A stretch of 55,165 nucleotides of DNA from an uncultured Anaerovibrio sp. (GCA_934196075.1 CAKPVW010000010.1:1-55165); one strand, 5' to 3'; positions 26,846-36,499 are shown, numbered from the stretch's first letter. The notes: generated from the sequence alone by a model not told the origin. Made by a program: numbers and translations.

Positions 26846-27760
26846 CTATCTTACTTCCCATAGCACACTCATTAATGTACACAAAAATATTGCCACAGAA
26901 ACAATACCATTTCTCATATAATAGCGTCGGTTAAAGGCCTTAAAACCCTGTTGAGCAATAATCTGATGCTGAAAGTACAGCACGCCGCCGGCAATACCTA
27001 CGCCTACATAATACATATATCCTAAAGACAAAAGCTGACCTAGATAAAAGAAAATACACAAAGTAATTACATGGGTGATTTTGGCCAACAGCAGAGCATT
27101 TTTTGCCCCCAAAGCCACAGCCATAGAATGAAGTCCGTGAGCCTTATCAAAATCTTCATCCTGAGCCCCATATACCACATCAAAGCCACCAATCCACAGG
27201 GTAACTGCTAAAAATAGAACCACCATGGGATAATCAATAGTACCAGTTACAGCCACCCAGCCGCCTGCCGGAGCCATAGCCACCGCAATACCACATATAT
27301 AGTGACAAAAACAGGTAATTCGCTTCATAAATGGATAAATCACAAAAGGCAGAGCCGCTATTGGCAACAGCTTAATGCAAATAGGATTTAATTGTAGCAC
27401 AGAAAATACCAGCACCCCAGCGCAAATACCAATCAACACATGGACGCCATGACGGCTAACTGTACCTGCCACCATTGGTCTTTGCTGAAATCTAGGTTGA
27501 TCCACATCGTATTTCAAATCAATCATATTGTCCAAGGCTAAAGCTGCACTGCGGGCAGATACAATGGTCATGGTTACCCACAACATAATCCACCAATCCA
27601 GCTTTCCCCCTGAGGCCAATAGCACTGCCATATAGGCAAAAGGCAAAGAAAATATAGTCTGATAAAAAGCTATATTATCCAAATGGGCATTTAACTTCTG
27701 CCACAGGGTAAAATTATTCTCTCCACTTTTAGTCAAGTCCCAAAGCCTCCCACTTTGCAT
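26846..27760 (-). CDS. ubiA: UbiA-family prenyltransferase (MqnP/UbiA-like)
   Basis: An integral membrane prenyltransferase of about 300 residues with eight to nine predicted helices. The two aspartate motifs are DNMIDLKYD and DVVYGAQDEDFD, which bind the prenyl diphosphate through magnesium. It attaches a polyprenyl chain to an aromatic acid in quinone synthesis. A UbiD-type decarboxylase upstream and a polyprenyl synthase before that give substrate and next step, as in futalosine-route menaquinone synthesis (MqnP, MqnL). The ATG at 27760 overlaps ubiD by 32 bases; TTG at 27736, nine bases after GGAGG and overlapping the ubiD stop, is a credible alternative start. Confidence 0.85.
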   Translation of the reverse strand: MQSGRLWDLTKSGENNFTLWQKLNAHLDNIAFYQTIFSLPFAYMAVLLASGGKLDWWIMLWVTMTIVSARSAALALDNMIDLKYDVDQPRFQQRPMVAGTVSRHGVHVLIGICAGVLVFSVLQLNPICIKLLPIAALPFVIYPFMKRITCFCHYICGIAVAMAPAGGWVAVTGTIDYPMVVLFLAVTLWIGGFDVVYGAQDEDFDKAHGLHSMAVALGAKNALLLAKITHVITLCIFFYLGQLLSLGYMYYVGVGIAGGVLYFQHQIIAQQGFKAFNRRYYMRNGIVSVAIFLCTLMSVLWEVR

Positions 27761-29189
27761 CTACCATTGCCTTAATATCCTTATCCATGGTAATCTCATC
27801 TGGCCATTCTCTGGTATGACCTTCCTCCGGCCAGGTCTTGGTAGCATCAATACCAACCTTAGTACCCCACTTGGCCATTGGCGAGGAGTGGTCCAGCACA
27901 TCAAGAGGCCCCTCTACCATCATCAAATCCCGTTTAGCATCAATATTGTTAAATACCCGCCACCATACTTCCTTTTCATTTTGTACGTTGACATGGGCAT
28001 CCACCACAATAATCATCTTGATAAACATCATCTGCCCCATTCCCCACAGAGCAGTCATAACCTTCTTGGCCTGCATTGGATAGGTCTTTTTTATAGATAC
28101 AAAAATGCAGTCATGGAATACTCCCTCCAAAGGCATATTAATATCCACAACCTCTGGAATAGCCTGCTGTAAAAGTGGCAAAAACAGACGCTCAGTAGCC
28201 TTGGCTAGGAAGCAGTCCTCCATAGGAGGCTTGCCTACAATAGTAGAAGCATAAATAGGATCCTTGCGATGGGTAATACAGGTAATATGGAAAACTGGAT
28301 AATAATCCGCTAGAGAATAGTAGCCGGTATGGTCACCAAATGGCCCTTCCCAACGGCGTTCATCCACATCTACATAGCCCTCCAAAATAATCTCTGCTCC
28401 AGCTGGCACCTCTACATCTACGGTTTTACATTTTACCATTTCCACAGATTTATGGCGCAGGAAGCCTGCAAAAACCATCTCATCAATATCCCTTGGCAAT
28501 GGTGCAGTAGCTGCATAGGTTACCACCGGATCCGTACCAATGGCCACAGCTACTTCCATTCTCTGGCCTCCCATGGCCTTGGTATCACGGCAGTTATCTG
28601 CGCCATTCTTGTGAATATGCCAGTGCATACCAGTAGTACGGCTATCATATTTTTGCAAACGATACATACCGACATTACGTTTGCCAGTTTTAGGATTCCT
28701 AGTAAAAACCAAAGGCAGAGTAATAAAGGATCCACCATCCTGAGGCCAACATTTCAAAATAGGAAATTTATCTAAGGATGGATTATCAGTAATCACAACC
28801 TCTTGGCAAGGAGCCTTCTTCACATATTTCGGAAAATTAATAGCCTTCTTGGCCATAGGAATAATGGACAGAAGGTCTGTTTTGTGTGAGAGAGAAATAT
28901 AAGGAAGCCGCAGGATTTCCCGCATTTCATCTGCTATGTCATCCAATTTTTCTACTCCGAAGGCAATAGCCATACGCTCCATACTGCCAAAAGCATTCAT
29001 CAGCACCGGCATATCATAACCTTTGACATTCTCAAAAAGCAGGGCTACATTTTTATTGCCCTCCATCTTGGAAACCCTATCTGTAATCTCTGTAATCTCC
29101 AGCTGGCAATCTACTTCTGTGGTAATTCGCTTCAAAAGTCCCCTGCGTTCCAGCTCCGCTATATATTCCCGTAAATCCTTAAAGGCCAT
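27729..29189 (-). CDS. ubiD: UbiD-family prenylated-FMN decarboxylase
   Basis: A 486-residue UbiD family protein. These enzymes need prenylated FMN, made by UbiX, to decarboxylate aromatic acids. Family segments seen are MYRLQKYDSRTTGMHWHIHKNG (about 177-198, prFMN/metal side), then ERRWEGPFGDHTGYY with the catalytic glutamate region. A start reading MAFKDLREYIAELERRGLLKRI is typical. Length and the prenyltransferase partner suggest the menaquinone-type (MqnL) branch rather than phenolic acid detoxification. No ubiX is in the window. The ATG follows AAGGAGGAC. Confidence 0.85.
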   Translation of the reverse strand: MAFKDLREYIAELERRGLLKRITTEVDCQLEITEITDRVSKMEGNKNVALLFENVKGYDMPVLMNAFGSMERMAIAFGVEKLDDIADEMREILRLPYISLSHKTDLLSIIPMAKKAINFPKYVKKAPCQEVVITDNPSLDKFPILKCWPQDGGSFITLPLVFTRNPKTGKRNVGMYRLQKYDSRTTGMHWHIHKNGADNCRDTKAMGGQRMEVAVAIGTDPVVTYAATAPLPRDIDEMVFAGFLRHKSVEMVKCKTVDVEVPAGAEIILEGYVDVDERRWEGPFGDHTGYYSLADYYPVFHITCITHRKDPIYASTIVGKPPMEDCFLAKATERLFLPLLQQAIPEVVDINMPLEGVFHDCIFVSIKKTYPMQAKKVMTALWGMGQMMFIKMIIVVDAHVNVQNEKEVWWRVFNNIDAKRDLMMVEGPLDVLDHSSPMAKWGTKVGIDATKTWPEEGHTREWPDEITMDKDIKAMVDAKWEALGLD

Positions 29190-29222
29190 AAATACCCTGT
29201 CCTCCTTGTATTTTTGTCAGAA

Positions 29223-29249
29223 AGGCACCTGCTAAAAAAGCAGATGCCT
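29223..29249 (-). terminator. Hairpin between hepT and ubiD
   Basis: AGGCA-CTGCT/AGCAG-TGCCT arms (29223-29249) with one mismatch lie 63 bases after the hepT stop, followed on the minus strand by TTCTGACAAAAA. It may end part of the transcripts; the T-run is short. Confidence 0.4.
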
Positions 29250-29312
29250 ACATTGATATGTTTCTATCCTGTTTTATGGCAGACATAAATACGCCTGCAG
29301 GCTCCAAGCTTT

Positions 29313-30284
29313 TTAGAACTTTCTACCGCCTACAAAGCTTACCACCATATGGTAGGAATCCCGTATCTCCTTAGGCATTTCCGGTGGCAATACATCCACT
29401 GCTGCCTGCAGGAACTCCTCCACCTTCGCCTTGCTAAACTCAATTCCATCAGAAGCTCGCACTATAGCCAATGCTCTCTTAACCATGTCATCTGTCATAT
29501 TTCTATCTGTAACAATGGCATGAAGCTCTTCCCTATCAGGACTTACCTCTAGAGCGCGAATAGTAGGCAAGGTAACAATTCCCTGACGAATATCGTTGCC
29601 GGCAGGCTTGCCCAAGGTAGCATCATCGCTGGTCAAATCCAGCAAATCATCCGTAAGTTGGAAAGCCATGCCAACATTGTAGCCAAAATCGTATAAGGCC
29701 TGAATATAGCTTTCCGGCAAGCCAGCCACATCTCCGCCCAGCTCACAAGCAATAGCAATAAAATTGGCTGTTTTCTTGGCAATACGATCATAATACTCCT
29801 GCACATCACAGGAAGCCTTATATATTTCCTTATTTTGAATCAATTCTCCAGAGCTGAGATCGCAAATCAAACGAGCTAGCTGTCTATCCACTCGTTTGCT
29901 ATAATTGCTATCAGCTACTAAAGCAAAGGCCTTGGCAAAAAGATAATCTCCTGCCAAAATTGAAATCTGATTGCCCCATTTAGCATTGGCGGTAGCAGAA
30001 CCACGACGAGTATCAGCACTATCAATAACATCATCGTGAACTAACGATGCCATATGCATCATTTCCAAAGCTACTCCCAAAGGCATAGCCTTCTGCAAAT
30101 CAAAATCCTGTCCACAACGAGCCGCTAGAAAATAAATAGCTGGACGCAATCTCTTGCCACCAGCAGCCACCAAATGAGAGCCTATATCTGTAATAATCTG
30201 CTCTGGCGCAGTAGTGGCCTGCTGTAAAGCCAGCTCCAGCTGGGACAAATCATTTTTAATTAAATCAAACATCTTGCTTGCCAA
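29313..30284 (-). CDS. All-trans polyprenyl diphosphate synthase (HepT/IspB type)
   Basis: A 323-residue all-helical enzyme that extends farnesyl or geranyl diphosphate with isopentenyl units to the quinone side chain. The first aspartate-rich motif is HDDVIDSADTRRG (about 82-94), the second QLTDDLLDLTSDDATLGKP. Small residues before the first motif suggest a long-chain product, but the length cannot be read. The start is TTG at 30284 with AGGTGA six bases upstream; the ATG four codons in lies too far from it. It is first in a hepT-ubiD-ubiA series. Confidence 0.9.
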   Translation of the reverse strand: MASKMFDLIKNDLSQLELALQQATTAPEQIITDIGSHLVAAGGKRLRPAIYFLAARCGQDFDLQKAMPLGVALEMMHMASLVHDDVIDSADTRRGSATANAKWGNQISILAGDYLFAKAFALVADSNYSKRVDRQLARLICDLSSGELIQNKEIYKASCDVQEYYDRIAKKTANFIAIACELGGDVAGLPESYIQALYDFGYNVGMAFQLTDDLLDLTSDDATLGKPAGNDIRQGIVTLPTIRALEVSPDREELHAIVTDRNMTDDMVKRALAIVRASDGIEFSKAKVEEFLQAAVDVLPPEMPKEIRDSYHMVVSFVGGRKF

Positions 30285-30308
30285 AATAAATCACCTGCAT
30301 TTAATTTC

Positions 30309-30363
30309 TCGTGTTTACAAAACACGACACACTAATGTTACTACATATCCCGCATTTTCGCAA
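30309..30363 (-). promoter_or_regulatory. hepT promoter with palindromic operator at the start site
   Basis: TTGCGA (30363-30358), a 17-base spacer and TAACAT (30340-30335) on the minus strand. Seven bases further on lies TCGTGTTT-ACA-AAACACGA (30309-30327), a perfect eight-base inverted repeat placed at about +1 to +20, where a repressor would block transcription. The regulator is unknown. Confidence 0.5.
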
Positions 30364-30432
30364 ATTATTCTTCGTTTCATATTTTTTCTAGAAATCTTCT
30401 GTAATTTTTATCTACAAAAGTCTCAAAATATG

Positions 30433-30462
30433 TTACACTGTAAAAAGATATATGTATATTAT
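30433..30462 (+). promoter_or_regulatory. Possible promoter for the chemoreceptor
   Basis: TTACAC (30433-30438), then TATATT (30455-30460) after a 16-base spacer or TATTAT (30457-30462) after 18, just ahead of the GGGGATGG ribosome binding site. Confidence 0.4.
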
Positions 30463-30488
30463 ATAAAAATAAACAAGGGGATGGAAAT

Positions 30489-32315
30489 ATGATCAAAGGA
30501 CTTTTGTCTAATCTAAATCTTGCCAAAAAACTGACCATCAGTTTTTTGACGCTGGCTCTAGTGCCTATTATTATTGTTACTGCTATTGCCACGCATAATA
30601 TGTACAGCGAGCGCATAGAAACAGTAAACCAGCATAATCTTTACGTAGCCCAAATGAAAGCTGACAGTATGGATAACATATTGATGAATCAGATACAGTT
30701 CATGGAAGCGCTATCTGCTTCTATGGAAGCCAAAAGTATGAATCCAGCTCAGATGGTTCCGCTTTTGCAAAACGGCATAAAACACTCACCTTTGATTGCC
30801 AATATGTTCATCTGCGATTTAAGTGGTCAGCAGGTGGCTAGAGATTCTGGCAATTATGTTAATGTAGCGGATAGAGATTATATTCGGGCTGTAATAAAAG
30901 AAGGTAAGGCCTATGCTTTCAGTGATGCCCTGCTCTCCAAAGCTACCAACAAGGTAATGATTATTGCTGCTATTCCTATCAAGGATGAAGCTGGTAATGT
31001 TATCGGTGCCATGGCCTCCACCTTCAACATGGATACCCTCCAGAAGCTTCTACTTGAGGACACCAATAATCTATCCGATAGGCAGGAGATTGTTTTCCTG
31101 ACGGACTCCAAGGGCAATGTTATGATACATCCTGAAGCCAAATTCATCCAGACTCTTACCAACTGGAGTGAACTGCTTCCTGTGAAAAACGCTGCTACTG
31201 GCCAGGCTGATGTGTGCCAGTATATCAATGGTGACAATGTGGATTCCATGGCAGCCAGTGCCCCCGTGGGAAATCTTGGCTGGGGAATCGTCGTAGAGAA
31301 TTCTCGCAGTGATGTTATGAGCGTTATCTATAACGCCATAACAGAAATTGCCATTATTATGGTAATCCTCTTAGGCCTGGTAGTAATTTTTGCTCGTATG
31401 CTGGCCAACTCCTTTGCCGCTCCTATGATAGAACTAGCAGACAAATCCGAGCAAATGGCCAATGGTGATTTGACTGTACGGCTCCATGTAGAATCCAATG
31501 ACGAAATCGGACAGGCTGCCAATGCATTCAACAGAATGTCCTGTCAGATGAATGAGGTTATGGGCAAAATTTCCATGGCCTCCCAGCAAGTAGCCAGTGG
31601 CTCTAAGAATATATCTGATGCCGGCAATATGCTGGCTAAGGGTGCTTCCACCCAGGCCTCCTCTGTAGAGGAGCTTTCTGCTTCCATTGCCGAGATTACA
31701 GAGCAGACCAAAAACAATGCCGACCATGCTCAACAGGCTAACAGCCTAGCTAGTGACACCCATACCAAGGCTAATATCGGCAATCAGCGTATGGATGATA
31801 TGCTGCAGGCTATGGTAGATATTAACGAATCCTCCAATAATATTGCTAAAATTATCAAGGTTATTGATGAAATAGCATTCCAAACCAATATTTTAGCTCT
31901 CAATGCCGCCGTAGAGGCTGCCCGTGCTGGACAGCATGGCAAAGGTTTTGCAGTAGTAGCCGAGGAGGTTCGCAATCTGGCTGCCCGCAGTGCTGAAGCT
32001 GCCAAATCCACCACAGATATTATTCAGCACTCCATCGACAAGGTAAACGCCGGCACTGAGCTGGCCAAGGGTACAGCTAAGGCTTTACGCAGTATTAAGG
32101 AAAGCATAGATCAGGTAACAGCCTTGGTAGCAGATATTGCTCAGGCCTCCCAAAAACAAAGTTCTGCCCTGCAGATGCTGAATCAGGGTGTATTGCAGGT
32201 ATCTGATGTGGTGCAAACCAACTCCTCCACTGCCGAGGAATCTGCGGCTGCCTCTGTAGAGCTTAGTGCTCAGGCAGATTTGCTGCAGGAAACTGTTAGC
32301 AAATTTAAAATCTGA
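30489..32315 (+). CDS. Methyl-accepting chemotaxis protein, dCache type
   Basis: A 608-residue membrane receptor. A helix at about 12-36 anchors it, and a dCache-like sensor with [19 protein letters not shown] and an inner GNVIGAM strand fills about 37-275. A second helix (about 281-305) and a HAMP domain follow, then a long signalling coiled coil with the CheA/CheW-contact tip [23 protein letters not shown] (about 460-482). The ligand is probably a small molecule such as an amino or organic acid. No other chemotaxis or flagellar gene is present. It is one of few plus-strand genes and is followed 73 bases later by a recombinase with no terminator between. Confidence 0.93.
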   Translation: MIKGLLSNLNLAKKLTISFLTLALVPIIIVTAIATHNMYSERIETVNQHNLYVAQMKADSMDNILMNQIQFMEALSASMEAKSMNPAQMVPLLQNGIKHSPLIANMFICDLSGQQVARDSGNYVNVADRDYIRAVIKEGKAYAFSDALLSKATNKVMIIAAIPIKDEAGNVIGAMASTFNMDTLQKLLLEDTNNLSDRQEIVFLTDSKGNVMIHPEAKFIQTLTNWSELLPVKNAATGQADVCQYINGDNVDSMAASAPVGNLGWGIVVENSRSDVMSVIYNAITEIAIIMVILLGLVVIFARMLANSFAAPMIELADKSEQMANGDLTVRLHVESNDEIGQAANAFNRMSCQMNEVMGKISMASQQVASGSKNISDAGNMLAKGASTQASSVEELSASIAEITEQTKNNADHAQQANSLASDTHTKANIGNQRMDDMLQAMVDINESSNNIAKIIKVIDEIAFQTNILALNAAVEAARAGQHGKGFAVVAEEVRNLAARSAEAAKSTTDIIQHSIDKVNAGTELAKGTAKALRSIKESIDQVTALVADIAQASQKQSSALQMLNQGVLQVSDVVQTNSSTAEESAAASVELSAQADLLQETVSKFKI

Positions 32316-32388
32316 TTGAGGCAAACAAATAATACTTTATCCCTCTGTCAGTCTATCTGATAATGGTGAACAATCTGAGGTAAGCTCC

Positions 32389-33372
32389 ATGAAAATACGA
32401 GATGATTTTTTGCTATATAATAATAAGGACATCAATAAAAATGTACTGCTGTCTACTAAAAGCAAAAGGCGCATGCGAAAATCCAAAAGCGATAACACCC
32501 TGAAATCCTATGCTGCAGATTGGAATGATTTCACAGATTGGTGTGAGGCCAATAAACTCACTCCTCTCCCCTGCAAGCCTGAGGATATTGTCAATTACAT
32601 CAATGACCTGGCAGATAACGCCAAGGCTAATACAGTTTCTCGACGGGTAACGGCTATATCAGAGAATCATATTGCCGGTGGTTTTCAGGAAAACAACCCT
32701 GCCAAGCATGTTATGGTGCATAATGCTATGCAAGCCATTCGTCGTGAAAAGGGAACCTTTCAGCATGGCAAAGCTCCTATTCTGATGGAAACCCTGCCTC
32801 TCCTAGCAGATATGTTATCTGGCAATGATTTGGTAACTCTACGGGATAAGGCACTATTATTTCTCGGCTTTGCGGGAGCCTTTCGCCGCTCTGAACTGGT
32901 AGCGGTGCAGGTAGAGGACTTAACCTTCACCACGCAGGGTATGATCGTATTTATTCCTCAATCCAAAGGTGACCAAATGGGGGCTGGCTCTGAAATAGCT
33001 ATCCCCTATGCGCCAGAAAAGGAAATATGTGCTGTCAGAGCTGTCCGCAACTGGCTGGAAGCTGCTGGTATTACCTCTGGCCCACTATTTCGTGGCTTCA
33101 AACGAAATCTCCAACCTAGGGATACGCGGCTTAACGACAAGGCTGTGGCAGAAATTGTCAAAAAATACATGGCTAGATTAGGACTAGACCCTGCTGATTT
33201 TGCAGGTCATAGTCTCCGCCGCGGCTTTGCTACCAGTGCAGCGCAGCATAACCTAAATACCCTGGAAATTATGCGTCAAACCCGCCATAAATCTGAAAAG
33301 ATGGTGCATCGTTATATAGAGCAGGGCAATCTCTTCAAGGAAAATGCCCTGAGCAAAATGTTTAATAAATAA
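32389..33372 (+). CDS. Orphan tyrosine recombinase/integrase
   Basis: A 327-residue phage-integrase family protein. A SAM-like core-binding domain (NTLKSYAADWNDFTDWCEANK, about 35-55) precedes the catalytic domain, which has the full set: Arg in FAGAFRRSELV, Lys in PQSKGD, HSLRRG (His-x-x-Arg), His in QTRHKS and Tyr in MVHRYIEQG. It appears active. It is not XerC or XerD: it lacks their family C-terminus and neighbours. No cargo, excisionase or att repeat is recognisable nearby. It follows the chemoreceptor in the same direction with GAGGT before the ATG. The target is unknown. Confidence 0.85.
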   Translation: MKIRDDFLLYNNKDINKNVLLSTKSKRRMRKSKSDNTLKSYAADWNDFTDWCEANKLTPLPCKPEDIVNYINDLADNAKANTVSRRVTAISENHIAGGFQENNPAKHVMVHNAMQAIRREKGTFQHGKAPILMETLPLLADMLSGNDLVTLRDKALLFLGFAGAFRRSELVAVQVEDLTFTTQGMIVFIPQSKGDQMGAGSEIAIPYAPEKEICAVRAVRNWLEAAGITSGPLFRGFKRNLQPRDTRLNDKAVAEIVKKYMARLGLDPADFAGHSLRRGFATSAAQHNLNTLEIMRQTRHKSEKMVHRYIEQGNLFKENALSKMFNK

Positions 33373-33376
33373 AAAT

Positions 33377-33434
33377 GAGGTTATCCACCTATTAATTATA
33401 AATAAGGCGAGATAACCTCTATTTATCTTTTTAG
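33377..33434 (+). terminator. Terminator after the tyrosine recombinase
   Basis: GAGGTTATC (33377-33385) pairs with GATAACCTC (33411-33419), with an inner CCTATT/AATAAGG pairing and a T-rich tail TATTTATCTTTTT. The same inverted repeat could also be a recombinase site. Confidence 0.6.
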
Positions 33435-33450
33435 AGAAAGGAACTATGTC

Positions 33451-33942
33451 TTGAAACAAAAAATATTTTTTCTATTGGGCAGTTTGCTAATTTTAATCGG
33501 AGGCTTTGGCTATGGCTATACATATATGATGGATCACCGCACAGCAGACAGTTTATCTGCCTTCTGTGATATCGATTTCATAGCTGATACTGATGAACAT
33601 GGTAAAATTTCTACGGCCAATCTAACCCTACAGGACTACCGTTTCGCCGGCGATAAAATGAAGCCGATGATTCTGCTGGTTTGCGATAATGATATGTATG
33701 ATATCAAAGCCTCCGTAAGACAAACTCCTCCTAGCTATTCTATAGCTTTTTACAATGACAAAACCACCTTCAAAAATACCAACAAACTTTTTGCTGAATT
33801 TCCGATAGAAACCTTTGAGGCTATACGCCAAGCACAGGTGGTAAGAATCAGATTTGCTTACGACAATGGCGATTCGGTTGAATTGCCCCTCAATGAGCAT
33901 GATTTACAATACTGGAAGGACCAACTGAAGGACAAAAACTGA
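33451..33942 (+). CDS. Small membrane-anchored or secreted protein of unknown function
   Basis: A 163-residue protein read from TTG at 33451 with AAGGA eight bases upstream; the nearby ATG at 33446 hits a stop at once. Residues 5-25 form a strongly hydrophobic segment, either a signal peptide or an anchor. The rest is beta-rich with charged residues and one cysteine pair (SAFCDI and LLVCDN). I recognise no family. It stands alone between two terminators. Confidence 0.65.
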   Translation: MKQKIFFLLGSLLILIGGFGYGYTYMMDHRTADSLSAFCDIDFIADTDEHGKISTANLTLQDYRFAGDKMKPMILLVCDNDMYDIKASVRQTPPSYSIAFYNDKTTFKNTNKLFAEFPIETFEAIRQAQVVRIRFAYDNGDSVELPLNEHDLQYWKDQLKDKN

Positions 33943-33981
33943 AATCTATATCGTAGATGTGCCCCATTTATTTTAAGACAC

Positions 33982-34019
33982 AAAAAAGCTGCAGAACCGA
34001 AATTCTGCAGCCTTTTTTA
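33982..34019. terminator. Bidirectional terminator
   Basis: GCTGCAGAA/TTCTGCAGC arms (33988-34011) with A-run on the left and T-run on the right. It serves the plus-strand gene and fba on the minus strand. Confidence 0.9.
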
Positions 34020-34035
34020 TACTGCTATGCCAATA

Positions 34036-35004
34036 TTAGTAAGCGCCGTTGCAGCCCAGAACGTTCTTAATCTTGTGCTCAACCAAAGCCTTGATGTTAT
34101 CGCGAGCAGGAGCCAGATACTGACGTGGATCGAAATGCTCAGGATGCTGAGTGAAATGCTGACGAATACCAGCGGTCAGAGCCAGACGCAGATCGGAGTC
34201 AACATTAATCTTGCAAACTGCACTGCGAGCAGCCTTACGGAGCTGATCCTCAGGAATACCAATAGCATCAGCCAGGTTACCGCCGTTCTCATTGATAATC
34301 TTTACATACTCTGGAACTACAGAGGATGCACCATGGAGAACGATTGGGAAGTTAGGCAGCTTCTTGGTAATCTCCTCCAGAATATCAAAACGCAGCTCTG
34401 GTGGTACCAAAACGCCCTCTGCATTGCGAGTGCACTGTGCAGGAGTGAACTTGAAAGCGCCATGGCTGGTGCCGATAGCAATTGCCAGGGAATCAACGCC
34501 AGTACGCTCAACGAACTCCTCTACCTCATCAGGGCTGGTATAAGCAGCATCATGTGCCTCTACCTTTACATCATCCTCGATGCCGGCCAGCTTACCCAGC
34601 TCGCCCTCTACTACTACGCCACGCTCATGAGCGTACTCTACTACCTTCTTAGTAACTTCAATGTTCTCCTCGAAGGAACGAGCAGAGCCATCAATCATAA
34701 CGGAAGTGAAGCCGCCGTCGATGCAGGACTTACAAGTCTCGAAATCTGCACCATGATCCAGATGGAGAGCTACTGGCAGATCAGGATGAACCTCCAAAGC
34801 AGCCTTTACCAGATGTACCAGATACTGATGGTTTGCATACTTGCGAGCACCAGCGGAGCACTGGAGAATTACAGGTGCATGGAGCTCAGCAGCAGCATCG
34901 GTGATACCCTGTACAATCTCCATGTTGTTTACGTTGAATGCACCGATAGCGTAACCGCCCTCGTATGCTTTCTTAAACATTTCTTTAGTTCCTACTAATG
35001 GCAT
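34036..35004 (-). CDS. fba: Class II fructose-1,6-bisphosphate aldolase
   Basis: About 322 residues from the ATG at 35004 (MPLVGTKEMFKKA) with AGGGGG seven bases upstream; a TTG at 35022 lacks this. Zinc-binding histidines appear in HLDHGAD and GTSHGAFKF, and HGASSVV closes the site. The enzyme splits fructose 1,6-bisphosphate into dihydroxyacetone phosphate and glyceraldehyde 3-phosphate for glycolysis and gluconeogenesis. Sequence and length match the FbaA/GatY group. It is a single-gene unit with its own promoter and terminator. Confidence 0.93.
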   Translation of the reverse strand: MPLVGTKEMFKKAYEGGYAIGAFNVNNMEIVQGITDAAAELHAPVILQCSAGARKYANHQYLVHLVKAALEVHPDLPVALHLDHGADFETCKSCIDGGFTSVMIDGSARSFEENIEVTKKVVEYAHERGVVVEGELGKLAGIEDDVKVEAHDAAYTSPDEVEEFVERTGVDSLAIAIGTSHGAFKFTPAQCTRNAEGVLVPPELRFDILEEITKKLPNFPIVLHGASSVVPEYVKIINENGGNLADAIGIPEDQLRKAARSAVCKINVDSDLRLALTAGIRQHFTQHPEHFDPRQYLAPARDNIKALVEHKIKNVLGCNGAY

Positions 35005-35034
35005 ATAAAAACCCCCTATCAAAATTATGTACTC

Positions 35035-35040
35035 ATTATA
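35035..35040 (-). promoter_or_regulatory. Extended -10 promoter of fba
   Basis: TGCTATAAT on the minus strand (TATAAT at 35040-35035), 31 bases before the fba ATG. No good -35 is seen; the upstream DNA is an A/T tract (T7A8) flanked by direct ACTGT repeats. Confidence 0.55.
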
Positions 35041-35165
35041 GCACAGTTTTTTTTAAAAAAACAGTGTAAAAGGAGATATTTTTTCTATATGTATCAAAAT
35101 TTGATGAAATTTTGTAATTTTTGTTAACAACAAAATGAACAATCTTTCAATGGTAAAAATTTAAA

Positions 35166-35194
35166 TGGACAAGTGGCCTTTTATATGATAAATT
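35166..35194 (+). promoter_or_regulatory. Promoter of the uracil permease operon
   Basis: TGGACA (35166-35171), a 17-base spacer and TAAATT (35189-35194), 55 bases before the ATG. The leader is too short for a PyrR attenuator. A TTGTTAACAA palindrome lies about 40 bases upstream of the -35. Confidence 0.6.
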
Positions 35195-35248
35195 TTATAA
35201 GGTTTGATTTTATTTTCTTATTAAGTGAAATTGTAAAGGAGTGTTTTC

Positions 35249-36499
35249 ATGTCAGAGAACAATCGTGTCATTCAAGTGGATCAGAGACCTCCACTGCAAA
35301 AAACTATCCCTTTGAGCCTACAGCATCTTTTTGCCATGTTTGGCTCCACTGTGCTGGTTCCTATTCTTTTCAATGTAAATCCAGCTACAGTTTTGCTTTT
35401 CAATGGTATTGGTACATTGTTGTACCTATTTCTGTGTAAAGGAAGGATTCCTGCTTATCTAGGTTCCAGCTTTGCCTTTATTTCCCCTGTTTTTGCTGTA
35501 CTTAGCCAGTATAGCTATGAAGCAGCTCTAGGAGGATTTATTGCTGTAGGTATAGTATTTGTGCTGGTTGGACTACTAGTAAAGGCCGTGGGCACCAGCT
35601 GGATTGATTTTATCTTCCCACCAGCAGCTATGGGTGCCATAGTAGCAGTTATTGGGTTGGAGTTAATGCCTGTAGCGGCAGGAATGTCCGGCCTTACCTC
35701 CAAGGAACCAGATACCGCTACCATTATGGTATCAGTTCTCACCTTGGCTATTACCCTTTTCGCCCAGGTAGCCTTCCGAGGTTTTTTGCAGATTATTCCT
35801 ATTCTCATAGGCATTGTAGCTGGCTATATAATTGCTTGTATCTTTGGAATTGTGGATTTCAGCATTATCGAAAATGCTCCTTGGTTTGCTCTGCCTACCT
35901 TCTATACGCCAGAATTTAATGTAAATGCGATTTTGATTATTCTCCCAGCGGCCTTGGTAGTTATTGTTGAACATGTAGGACATTTGATTGTTACCAGCAA
36001 TATTGTAGGCTCTAACCTAACCAAAGACCCAGGCTTGGATCGTTCAATTATCGGTAATGGTATCTCCACCATAATTTCCGGCTTCTTCGGTTCCACTCCA
36101 AATACTACCTACGGGGAGAATATTGGAGTTTTGGCTATTACCAAGGTTTTTAGTACCTGGGTTATCGGTGGTGCCGCCATCTTTGCCATTGTTCTGTCCT
36201 GCTTTGGCAAGTTGGCAGCAGCTATTCAGAGTATACCAGCCCCTGTTATGGGTGGTGTATCTATGCTGCTCTTTGGTGTTATCGCTGCTTCCGGCATACG
36301 AGTTCTGGTTGAAAGCAAGGTAGATTACAACAACCCTATCAATCTTATGCTCACTGCAGTTGTTATGGGTATCGGTGTCAGCACTGCCAGCATCACTCTG
36401 GGCACTGTCACTCTAAGCGGTATGTCTTTAGCAACAGTAGTAGCTATTGTATTAAGTATTTGCTTTAATCTTATCAGAAAGCTTCGAGGCGAAGCATAA
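35249..36499 (+). CDS. uraA: Uracil permease (NCS2 family)
   Basis: A 416-residue membrane transporter with about 14 predicted helices. Family marks are QHLFAMFGSTVLVPIL near the N-terminus, EHVGHLIVTSNIVG and GSTPNTTYGENIGVLAITKV (substrate site). These match UraA/PyrP, which import uracil by proton symport. The ATG follows AAAGGAG. It is four bases ahead of the pseudouridine synthase and converges toward the pyrimidine synthesis operon, linking salvage and synthesis. Confidence 0.92.
   Translation: MSENNRVIQVDQRPPLQKTIPLSLQHLFAMFGSTVLVPILFNVNPATVLLFNGIGTLLYLFLCKGRIPAYLGSSFAFISPVFAVLSQYSYEAALGGFIAVGIVFVLVGLLVKAVGTSWIDFIFPPAAMGAIVAVIGLELMPVAAGMSGLTSKEPDTATIMVSVLTLAITLFAQVAFRGFLQIIPILIGIVAGYIIACIFGIVDFSIIENAPWFALPTFYTPEFNVNAILIILPAALVVIVEHVGHLIVTSNIVGSNLTKDPGLDRSIIGNGISTIISGFFGSTPNTTYGENIGVLAITKVFSTWVIGGAAIFAIVLSCFGKLAAAIQSIPAPVMGGVSMLLFGVIAASGIRVLVESKVDYNNPINLMLTAVVMGIGVSTASITLGTVTLSGMSLATVVAIVLSICFNLIRKLRGEA

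Noticed and set aside
32389..33372. Tyrosine recombinase as XerC or XerD
   Set aside because: The catalytic set is there, but the N-terminus and C-terminal tail do not match Xer proteins, and it is co-oriented with a chemoreceptor rather than in a Xer context.
35041..35067. T7A8 tract upstream of fba as an operator palindrome
   Set aside because: The flanking ACTGT copies are direct, not inverted; at most it is a curved A-tract or UP-like element.
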